Assembly: GCA_030146905.1 (NCBI GenBank)
Contig: JASLAV010000793.1
Coordinates: forward strand, 1-5,476
Direction: 5' to 3'
DNA length: 5,476 nt
Source: Lentzea sp.
GTDB lineage: Bacteria > Actinomycetota > Actinomycetes > Mycobacteriales > Pseudonocardiaceae
Position 1 is the stretch's first letter; every line of letters begins with the position of its first letter. The translations under genes and the position numbers were made by a program. A model generated the notes under the pieces. That model was not told the origin of the DNA. It searched no databases and saw only the letters and a program-made list of their open reading frames with translations. Of the stretch, positions 1-5,326 are shown piece after piece.

Positions 1-147
1 GGACAGGCCCTGGCTTACCTGGGGTCGTCCGTGCTGTTCGGCCTGGCCTGGCAGTTCTGGGGCCCGGAAACCGCCACCCGCCTGGCCGCCGTGGGCGTCG
101 CGCTCACGTTGGCGGCCACCGTCGCACTCCTGGGGCGCCGCTCATGA
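1..147 (+). CDS. C-terminal end of a multi-pass membrane protein, probably an MFS transporter (5' end outside window)
   Basis: Frame 1 is open from the first base to TGA at 145-147, giving 48 codons of the protein's end. Two hydrophobic stretches are visible: residues about 3-18 (ALAYLGSSVLFGLAW region) and about 27-44 (LAAVGVALTLAATVALL), separated by a short loop with WGPET. A short basic tail (GRRS) follows. This fits the last two helices of a 12-helix MFS exporter. The stop overlaps the start of the next gene by ATGA, so the two are very likely co-transcribed and translationally coupled. With only the tail visible, other polytopic membrane proteins cannot be excluded. No substrate can be assigned. 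Confidence 0.65.
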   Translation, partial: GQALAYLGSSVLFGLAWQFWGPETATRLAAVGVALTLAATVALLGRRS

Positions 148-1100
148 CCACACGGGTTCGTCTCCTGATCACCGCGCTGGTGGCCGTGCTGCTGGCCGCC
201 GTCGCGGTCGGGTACGCCGCGCTGTCCGGCTCCGCGCCCGACGAGGTGGCGTCGACCGCGGTCGACGGGCCACGGTTGGTGGTGCTGAGCAACGGCAGGT
301 TGTCCACGGTGTCGCGGTCCGACCCGGGTGGGCCCCGTGAGGTGACCGAGCAGCGGTGCGACCGCGTCTACAGCGCGGGCGGGACGACGTCGTGCCTGCG
401 CCCGGTCGGTGCGTTCGAGGCGGGCGGGCTGGCGGTGCTGGACGCCCGGTTGGAGGAGGTGCGGACGGTGCCGCTGACCGGGTTCCCGAACCGCACGCGG
501 GTGTCCGCGAGTGGCCGGATGGTGGCGTGGACGCTGTTCGTCGACGGGCACTCCTACGCGGCCAACGGCTTCTCCACGAGCACCGGCATCCTGGACACCA
601 GGACCGGGGACCTGGTCACCTCGCTGGAGGAGTTCACCTCCACCGTGGACGGCACGGCCGCCACCGCCGTCGACCGCAACTTCTGGGGCGTCACCTTCAC
701 CGCCGACGACAACCGCTTCTACGCGACCATGTCCACCGGCGGGCACCGCTACCTGGTGGAGGGCGACTTCGCCGCGCGCACGCTCCGGTCGGTCGTGGAC
801 AACGTGGAGTGCCCGTCCCTGTCGCCCGACGGGAAGCACATCGCGTACAAGGCGGCGGTGAACGGTGATCCGCAGCAGGGCTGGCGGTTGTCCACGATGG
901 ACCTGGAGACGCTGACCGCCACGCCCCTCGCCGAGACCCGCAGCGTGGACGACCAGCCGGCCTGGATCGACCAGAGGACCGTCGCCTACGGCCTCCAGCG
1001 CAGCGACGGCGTCAACGACGTGTGGGCGGTGCCGGCGGACGGCTCGGGCGTCCCCGCGGTCCTGGTCCCGGAGGCGAACTCGCCGGCACCGGCGGGATGA
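144..1100 (+). CDS. TolB-like / PD40 beta-propeller protein with N-terminal membrane anchor or signal peptide
   Basis: This 318-residue protein starts at the ATG at 144, which overlaps the upstream stop (ATGA). No strong ribosome binding site is seen, so coupling probably drives initiation. Residues 1-6 (MTTRVR) are basic, and residues about 7-28 form one hydrophobic segment without a lipobox cysteine, so it is either a Sec signal or an anchor with the rest outside the cell. The body has the repeating short strands of a propeller. There is a PD40-type motif at 223-234 (CPSLSPDGKHIA) and a related one further on (DDQPAWIDQRTVAYG). The block NFWGVTF at 179-185 resembles proteins annotated 'TolB-like translocation protein' in Streptomyces. 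Cys72 and Cys84 could form a disulfide. No catalytic residues are recognisable. The function is unknown; its pairing with a probable MFS protein suggests a role at the membrane. Confidence 0.85.
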   Translation: MTTRVRLLITALVAVLLAAVAVGYAALSGSAPDEVASTAVDGPRLVVLSNGRLSTVSRSDPGGPREVTEQRCDRVYSAGGTTSCLRPVGAFEAGGLAVLDARLEEVRTVPLTGFPNRTRVSASGRMVAWTLFVDGHSYAANGFSTSTGILDTRTGDLVTSLEEFTSTVDGTAATAVDRNFWGVTFTADDNRFYATMSTGGHRYLVEGDFAARTLRSVVDNVECPSLSPDGKHIAYKAAVNGDPQQGWRLSTMDLETLTATPLAETRSVDDQPAWIDQRTVAYGLQRSDGVNDVWAVPADGSGVPAVLVPEANSPAPAG

Positions 1101-1178
1101 TTGATTTCTGTCTACACTGAAGCCATAGAGACTGTCATATTCCGCGATCCCGGCTCTCCATCGGCCGAGGAGAAGTAA
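1101..1178. other. AT-rich intergenic spacer between convergent operons
   Basis: This gap separates the end of the TolB-like gene from the terminator hairpin. Bases 1101-1145 are about 42% GC by hand count, far below the surrounding coding DNA. The stretch holds a perfect 8-bp palindrome TCGGCCGA at 1161-1168, and CGGCTCTCC at 1151-1159 recurs at 1193-1201 in the hairpin loop region. AGGAGA near 1169-1174 looks like a ribosome binding site, but no credible gene follows it. I see no RNA gene here. Confidence 0.5.
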
Positions 1179-1180
1179 TT

Positions 1181-1220
1181 GGCCGGTCGCCACGGCTCTC
1201 CCAACACGTGGCGACCGGCC
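1181..1220. terminator. Hairpin terminator shared by the converging operons
   Basis: The arm GGCCGGTCGCCACG (1181-1194) is perfectly complementary to CGTGGCGACCGGCC (1207-1220), giving a 14-bp stem with a 12-base loop. It lies 18 bp past the stop of the sugar permease operon and 80 bp past the stop of the TolB-like gene. On the - strand the stem is followed by AATTACTT, a weak T-containing tail; on the + strand no T tract follows. Actinomycete terminators often lack a U tract, so two-way termination is plausible, with the - strand operon as the main user. Confidence 0.8.
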
Positions 1221-1238
1221 GTTGACACCGCCAGGCGG

Positions 1239-2084
1239 CTACTTGACGCCGCCTGCGGTCAAGCCTGCGATGATCCTCCGCTGGAACAGCAGCACCAGCA
1301 CGACCAGCGGCACGGTCACGATCACACCGGCGGCCATCTGCGTGCCGAACGGCTGGTCGAAACCGTACGCCCCGTGGAACCGGGAGATCGCGACGGTAGC
1401 AGTTTGCATCGTGTTGTCGTTGACCATCGACAAAGCGATGATGAACTCGTTCCACGCCGCGATGAACGTGATGATCGCGGTGGTGAAGATGCCGGGCGCG
1501 GCCAGCGGCAGGATCACCTTGCGGAACGCCTGGGCCCGCGTGCAGCCGTCGATCATCGCCGCCTGCTCCAGCTCTTCCGGCATCTGCCGGAAGAACGCGG
1601 TCAGGTTCCACACCGCCAGCGGCAGCGCGAACGACAGGCTGGGCACGATCATCGCCTGGTAGGTGTTGATCCAGCCGATGTCGGTGAACAACGACAGCAG
1701 CGGCACCAGCAGGGAGATGCCGGGGAACATCGCGGTGGCGATGATCAGCGCCGCGACCGCGTTCTTGAACCGGAACTGCAGCCGGGCCAGCGCGTACGCC
1801 GCCGACACGCCGATGATCAGCGTGAGGATCGTGGTGACCCCCGCGACGACCAGGCTGTTGAGCAGCGACCGGCCGAAGCCGACGGCGGGCGAGAACACCG
1901 CGGTCAGGTTGTCCAGCGAGAACGGCGTCGGCAACGCCGTCAGCTCGAACTGGTCGGACGGGCGGCGGAACGCCGACACCGCCATCCAGTAGAACGGCGC
2001 CAGGCAGTAGACCAGGATCAGCCCGAGCCCGCCGAAGGTCAGCACCCGCTTCCACAGCGTGCTCTTCGGTTGGGTGGCGGTCAT
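1239..2084 (-). CDS. Carbohydrate ABC transporter permease 2 (CUT1, MalG-type)
   Basis: This 281-residue inner-membrane subunit forms half of the channel of a sugar importer. The start is the ATG at 2084-2082, which shares ATGA with the stop of permease 1; AAAGGG lies a few bases upstream as a ribosome binding site. A much longer frame extends upstream, but it runs through permease 1 and is not real. Six hydrophobic segments fit the MalG fold: about residues 15-38, 73-97, 107-131, 141-162, 196-216 and 250-267. The ATPase-contact EAA loop is clear at 174-193, with QAA at 174-176, G180 and LP at 192-193. The C-terminus RRIIAGLTAGGVK is typical of the family. It is the last gene of the operon, followed by the hairpin at 1181-1220. 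No ATPase gene follows. Confidence 0.96.
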   Translation of the reverse strand: MTATQPKSTLWKRVLTFGGLGLILVYCLAPFYWMAVSAFRRPSDQFELTALPTPFSLDNLTAVFSPAVGFGRSLLNSLVVAGVTTILTLIIGVSAAYALARLQFRFKNAVAALIIATAMFPGISLLVPLLSLFTDIGWINTYQAMIVPSLSFALPLAVWNLTAFFRQMPEELEQAAMIDGCTRAQAFRKVILPLAAPGIFTTAIITFIAAWNEFIIALSMVNDNTMQTATVAISRFHGAYGFDQPFGTQMAAGVIVTVPLVVLVLLFQRRIIAGLTAGGVK

Positions 2085-3013
2085 CTGCGAGCCCTTTCCC
2101 GAGCGGCGCCGATGACGTCCGCGCCCAGCAACCGCACGAACACCAGAGCCGTGACGGCCACGTAGGCGAACAAGATCGTCGCGTACGCGGCGGCGGGTCC
2201 GAACCGGAGGCTCGACGCTTCGTCGAAGGCCACCATGGACAGCGTCTCCACCGATTCCTTGCGGCTGCCGATGAGCACGAACGGCAGGTCGAACATGCGC
2301 AGCGCGTCGAGCACCCGGAACAGCACGGCCACCAGCAGCGCGGGCTTCACCAGCGGGAGCGTGATCTGCCAGAACTGCCGCCACGGCGACGCGCCGTCGA
2401 CCCGGGCCGCCTCGTAGACGTCGTTGGAGATGATCTGGAGCCCGGCCAGCACCAGCAGGCCGACGAACGGCGCGGTCTTCCACACGTCCGCGAGGATGAC
2501 CGCGAACTTCGCCTGCCAGCCCTCGGTGGTCCACAGGATCTGCTGCCCGATCATCGCGTTCGCCACGCCGTCGGCCTGGAAGATCCAGCGCCACAGCAGC
2601 GCCGACACGGCGGTGGGCACGGCCCACGGCACGAGGATGCTGGCCCGCACGACGCCGCGCCACCGGATCGCGTGGTGCATCACCAGCGCCATGCCGACAC
2701 CGATCACCACCTCCAGCGCGACGGTGATGACGGTGAACACCGTGGTGTTGCCGAACGCGTTCCAGAACCGCCCGGCGGACTCGCCGACGAAGATGGCGGC
2801 GTAGTTGTCGACACCGACGAACCGCGCGCCCTCGACGACGAACCCGCTCTCGTCGAGGTCCGTCCCCTCGCGGAACACCGACTCCCGCAGCGCCGCCACC
2901 AGCGGGTACCCGACCACGAGGCCGAGCACGACGAACGTCGGTGACAGCAGCGCCGCGGCGAGTCGCCCCGCGCCCGAGGACGAGCCCCGGGCGCGGCGAG
3001 CGACCGCCGTCAC
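2081..3013 (-). CDS. Carbohydrate ABC transporter permease 1 (CUT1, MalF-type)
   Basis: This 310-residue membrane subunit pairs with permease 2 to form the sugar channel. The start is a GTG at 3013-3011 that shares GTGA with the stop of the binding-protein gene, so re-initiation by terminating ribosomes is likely. The N-terminus is basic and Gly/Ser-rich (residues 1-18). Six hydrophobic segments follow: about 19-43, 89-113, 122-143, 168-194, 222-240 and 272-297. The EAA loop that docks the ATPase is complete at 201-220: EAA at 201-203, D206, G207, I217 and LP at 219-220. The size is that of short MalF-type subunits such as SugA, without the large periplasmic loop of E. coli MalF. Its stop overlaps the next start by ATGA. 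Confidence 0.96.
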   Translation of the reverse strand: MTAVARRARGSSSGAGRLAAALLSPTFVVLGLVVGYPLVAALRESVFREGTDLDESGFVVEGARFVGVDNYAAIFVGESAGRFWNAFGNTTVFTVITVALEVVIGVGMALVMHHAIRWRGVVRASILVPWAVPTAVSALLWRWIFQADGVANAMIGQQILWTTEGWQAKFAVILADVWKTAPFVGLLVLAGLQIISNDVYEAARVDGASPWRQFWQITLPLVKPALLVAVLFRVLDALRMFDLPFVLIGSRKESVETLSMVAFDEASSLRFGPAAAYATILFAYVAVTALVFVRLLGADVIGAARERARR

Positions 3014-4296
3014 TTAAGCAGCTCCTGCAACTTGGCCTGCAGCTCCTTCAGCGCCACGTCGCTGGTCTTCTCACCGGTCAACGCGGCGTAGGCGGACTCC
3101 TGGATCGCCTGGGTGACGTCGCCGTAGCGGACGGCCTGCGGGCGCGGCTTGGCCGACAGGATCGACTCCTTCAGCGTCGGCAGGTACGGGAACTGCTTGA
3201 TCAGCTCGGCGTCCTCGTACAGGCTCGACAGGGTCGGGGCCTGCGAGGTGGCCAGCAGGTTGGAGCGCTGCGCGGCCTCGCCGGTGAAGAACTTGATGAA
3301 GTCCAGCGCGGTGGCCTTGTTCTTGCCGAACGCGGAGATGGCGAAGTTGTGGCCGCCGAGGGTCGAGCTGCCGGCGCCGTCGAGGCCGGGCAGGGGCGCG
3401 ACGTCGAACTTGCCGGCGACCTGCGAGGAGCCGTCGGTCTTGCCGGCCAGGTTCCACTGGTAGGGCCACTGGCGGTGGAACAGGAGCTCGCCCGCCTGGA
3501 ACGCGCGGCGGCCCTCCTCCTCCTTGTAGGTGATGGCCTTCTGCGGGATGATTCCCTGCTGGAACCCGGTGACCAGGGCGTCCAGCCCGGCCTTCGCCTC
3601 GGGCGAGTCGACCACGGCCTTGCCGGAGGCGTCGACCACCTCGCCGCCCGCGGAGTGCACGGCCTCGTCGAAGTTGACCGTCAGGCCCTCGTACTTCTCG
3701 AACTGACCGGCGTAGCAGCCGATCGCGGGCTGCGTCGCCTTGACCGCCTGGCAGGCGGTGATGAGCTCGGCCCACGTCTTCGGCGGCTGCTGGCCGGCCG
3801 CGTCGAGCAGGTCCTTGCGGTAGTACAGCATGCCGCCGTCGGAGTACACCGGCGCGGCGTAGAGCTTGTCGCGGTACTGCGCGGTCTTCACCGCCGGCTG
3901 CAGGAACTTGTCCAGTTCGAACTGGTCGGCCGGCAGCTCGACGACCCAGCGGTTGGCCGCGAACTCGGCCGTCCACACCACGTCGAGGTTGAGGATCGTG
4001 TACGCGTCGGACTTGACCTGCGCGTTCTGCACCATCTGCTGGCGCTGGGCGTCCGCGGACTCGGGCAGTTCGATGATCCGGACCTGCTCGTTCGGGTGGG
4101 AGGCGTTCCACTCGTCGACGAGCTTCTGCATGTTGCCGGAGGTGTCCTTGCCCGTGGCGAACGTGACCTCGCCCCGGCCTTCGAGCCCACCGGCGGGCTG
4201 CTCGCCGCCTTGGTCCCCTCCGCTGCCGCACGACGCGAGGAGGACTGCCACACCCAGCGCCGCGGTTGCCCGCACCGCCGTTGTCCGAACGCCCAT
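3010..4296 (-). CDS. Extracellular sugar-binding lipoprotein of an ABC importer (family 1, LpqY-like)
   Basis: This lipoprotein captures a sugar outside the cell and delivers it to the two permeases. I chose the ATG at 4296-4294: it overlaps the regulator's stop as TAATG and has GGGAG 8 bases upstream. An ATG 15 bases earlier (4311) lacks a ribosome binding site. The 428-residue product has a basic start (MGVRTTAVR), a hydrophobic core and a lipobox LASC with Cys23 as the predicted lipidated residue, then a Gly-rich linker. Family blocks include NLDVVWTAEF with D105, W108 and E111; KLYAAPVY at 144-151 followed by YYRK; FHRQWPYQW at 273-281, whose aromatics are likely ligand contacts; and GGHNFAIS at 314-321. 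Several blocks resemble, from memory, mycobacterial trehalose-binding LpqY. Trehalose or another alpha-glucoside is therefore a reasonable guess, not an established substrate. Confidence 0.95.
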   Translation of the reverse strand: MGVRTTAVRATAALGVAVLLASCGSGGDQGGEQPAGGLEGRGEVTFATGKDTSGNMQKLVDEWNASHPNEQVRIIELPESADAQRQQMVQNAQVKSDAYTILNLDVVWTAEFAANRWVVELPADQFELDKFLQPAVKTAQYRDKLYAAPVYSDGGMLYYRKDLLDAAGQQPPKTWAELITACQAVKATQPAIGCYAGQFEKYEGLTVNFDEAVHSAGGEVVDASGKAVVDSPEAKAGLDALVTGFQQGIIPQKAITYKEEEGRRAFQAGELLFHRQWPYQWNLAGKTDGSSQVAGKFDVAPLPGLDGAGSSTLGGHNFAISAFGKNKATALDFIKFFTGEAAQRSNLLATSQAPTLSSLYEDAELIKQFPYLPTLKESILSAKPRPQAVRYGDVTQAIQESAYAALTGEKTSDVALKELQAKLQELLK

Positions 4297-5168
4297 TACC
4301 GAGACTCCCATTCGTTCAAGTCTTGCTCTGTCAAGCGGATCGGGGCACTGCCGCGGCTGATGATCCCGCCGGGCAGCAACACACCCCGATCGCCGTTCGC
4401 ACTGGTGGTCGTGCTGTGCCCAGTGCTGGTCGTCGTGCTGTCGGCGCGCTCCAGGAGGTCCACCGCGGAGCGGGCGAACCTCTCGACGGGTTGCCGCACC
4501 GAGGTGAGACCACCGTCCACAACAGAGGCCGACGGCGAGTCTTCGAAACCCGTCACCGCGACGTCCGTCCGCGGCCGGAGACCCTGGCGGCGCACTTCAC
4601 GGTGCACACCTACCGCAAGCGGGTCGCTCACCGCGATCACCGCGTCCGGCGGGACTTCGGAGTCCAGTAGTTCCCGCATCGCCGCGCCACCCGCTTCGAC
4701 GGTGTCGGCCTCGGCCGGCACGAGCCGGTCCGAGGGCAGGTCGAGGGCGGTGCAACCGGCTTTCCAGCCACGCGGCCGTTCGAGGTTCTGCGCGGTCGCC
4801 CGGCGCCCGCCGACGAACGCGATGCGACTGCGGTCCAGGTCGTGCAGGCGGTCCACGAGCCGGTGGCACGCGGCCGCGCCGTCGAGGGCGACCCGCGGGC
4901 CGGGCCGGTCGCCGTTGCCCGTGCGGCCGAAGGACACGAACGGCACGTTGTGGTCGGCCGGCCACCGGTGGCGCTGGTCCTGGTCCACGGTGTCGGAGAG
5001 CGCGGAACCGTCCACGGCGCGTTGGGCGACGAGGTCGGCGTGGACGCGTTGCCGGGTGACCGGGTCCACGCGTCGGGGCGCGTCGAGCACGTTGGACACG
5101 GTCTGGCGGGAGACACCGGCGTGCAGCGCCACCTGGCGGATCGTCACCGGATCACCGGGACGCGCCAT
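4296..5168 (-). CDS. LacI-family transcriptional regulator with in-frame loss of hinge and first half of the sensor N-subdomain
   Basis: The 290-residue product starts at the ATG at 5168, preceded by GGGGGAG six bases upstream. The LacI helix-turn-helix is intact at about 8-46 (VTIRQVALHAGVSRQTVSNVL, with Q22 and S25 in the recognition helix). Family members then continue through the hinge helix (YRPNxxAR type) and the first Rossmann strands. Here residue 49 runs straight into AVDGSALSDT, which matches a point normally near residue 118. About 65-70 residues are therefore missing without a frameshift. The rest is recognisable: VPFVSFGR (75-82), RIAFVGG (115-121), AVIAVSDPLAVG, VAVTGFEDSP and LTSVRQP. 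A Ser/Thr-rich tandem repeat lies at 244-259 and the tail beyond SRGSA is unusual. The stop overlaps the binding-protein start (TAATG). It presumably once controlled this operon, but may be impaired or inactive. Confidence 0.88.
   Translation of the reverse strand: MARPGDPVTIRQVALHAGVSRQTVSNVLDAPRRVDPVTRQRVHADLVAQRAVDGSALSDTVDQDQRHRWPADHNVPFVSFGRTGNGDRPGPRVALDGAAACHRLVDRLHDLDRSRIAFVGGRRATAQNLERPRGWKAGCTALDLPSDRLVPAEADTVEAGGAAMRELLDSEVPPDAVIAVSDPLAVGVHREVRRQGLRPRTDVAVTGFEDSPSASVVDGGLTSVRQPVERFARSAVDLLERADSTTTSTGHSTTTSANGDRGVLLPGGIISRGSAPIRLTEQDLNEWESR
4394..4441 (-). repeat. Imperfect tandem duplication of 8 codons in the LacI-family gene
   Basis: CTGGTGGTCGTGCTGT at 4402-4417 and CTGGTCGTCGTGCTGT at 4426-4441 differ at one base and are offset by 24 bases. 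In the protein this gives STTTSTGH (244-251) followed by STTTSANG (252-259), placed between the last helix of the sensor core and the terminal strand LLPGGIISRGSA. The pattern looks like slippage or short duplication that lengthened a surface linker. The left limit is uncertain because the second protein unit is less conserved in DNA. Confidence 0.7.
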
Positions 5169-5257
5169 CGTCTGCTCCCCCTCCCCCCGGTTCGCGCAGA
5201 TGCCGTGCTCATGACTTGGCGGTTACGGAGAGCACCCGTCCGGATACTTCACAGTCG
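5169..5257 (-). other. Leader of the sugar operon mRNA, with ribosome binding site
   Basis: If transcription begins near 5274, the mRNA has a leader of about 100 bases, mostly within this stretch. Its end is purine-rich on the - strand, with GGGGGAG ending six bases before the ATG at 5168, a strong ribosome binding site. A 6-bp inverted repeat, GTGCTC (5205-5210) and GAGCAC (5230-5235) with a 19-base loop, could form a weak hairpin. I see no riboswitch signature and no small open frame with convincing start signals. Confidence 0.45.
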
Positions 5258-5271
5258 TTTGACCGCTCAAA
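5258..5271. promoter_or_regulatory. Candidate LacI-type operator TTTGACCGCTCAAA
   Basis: The 14-bp site has perfect 5-bp arms (TTTGA / TCAAA) around CCGC, with the CG step at its centre as in many LacI-family operators. It lies just downstream of the predicted transcription start (about 5274), where a bound repressor would block the polymerase. A second, overlapping inverted repeat, ACCGC (5262-5266) and GCGGT (5276-5280), extends over the start point. Autoregulation by the operon's own regulator is inferred from position and symmetry only. Confidence 0.55.
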
Positions 5272-5280
5272 ATCGGCGGT

Positions 5281-5308
5281 ACTGTGTCGCGGGCCACAGC
5301 ACTGTGTC
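5281..5308. repeat. Repeated CTGTG/CACAG elements inside the promoter
   Basis: ACTGTGTC occurs exactly at 5281-5288 and 5301-5308, 20 bp apart, close to two helical turns. Between them lies CACAG at 5295-5299, which pairs with either flanking CTGTG: an inverted repeat with an 8-bp spacer on the left and with a 2-bp spacer on the right. The block spans both promoter boxes. It could bind a second regulator or simply reflect the promoter sequence on GC-rich DNA. Confidence 0.45.
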
Positions 5309-5310
5309 AA
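5281..5310 (-). promoter_or_regulatory. Candidate sigma-70-type promoter of the lacI-sugar transporter operon
   Basis: Read on the - strand, a perfect -35 box TTGACA occupies 5310-5305. After 18 bp comes CACAGT at 5286-5281, which keeps the A at -10 position 2 and the T at position 6. The predicted start is near 5274. The -10 is weak, which is common in actinomycetes and fits a regulated promoter. No better match was found by eye between here and the ATG at 5168. Confidence 0.5.
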
Positions 5311-5326
5311 GGAGTGGGAAGCCTGC

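Noticed and set aside
15..1193. A 392-codon open frame on the - strand opposite the TolB-like gene
   Set aside because: Low-complexity Arg/Gly/Val composition, and it would run through the terminator hairpin. The + strand frame has a signal segment and family motifs.
1179..2165. A + strand frame starting at TTG 1179 behind an AGGAGA-like ribosome binding site
   Set aside because: The protein is Arg/Gln/His-rich antisense of permease 2, and its start sits at the base of the terminator hairpin.
2085..2663. Upstream extension of permease 2 by 193 codons in the same frame
   Set aside because: The extension is an out-of-frame reading of permease 1. The ATG at 2084 has a ribosome binding site, the ATGA overlap and the normal family N-terminus.
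4297..4311. Earlier ATG (4311) for the binding protein, adding MGVSV
   Set aside because: No ribosome binding site precedes it, whereas the ATG at 4296 has GGGAG at good spacing and a TAATG overlap. The signal peptide is complete from the later start.
2941..5214. A 757-codon open frame on the + strand opposite the binding protein and regulator
   Set aside because: Its translation is Arg/Gly/Leu-rich without domain signatures, and it mirrors two well-supported genes on the other strand. Long antisense frames are expected in very GC-rich DNA.
5280..5285. Divergent + strand promoter (TTGACC at 5259-5264 with TACTGT at 5280-5285)
   Set aside because: The 15-bp spacing is too short to be convincing, and the gene it would serve is itself doubtful.
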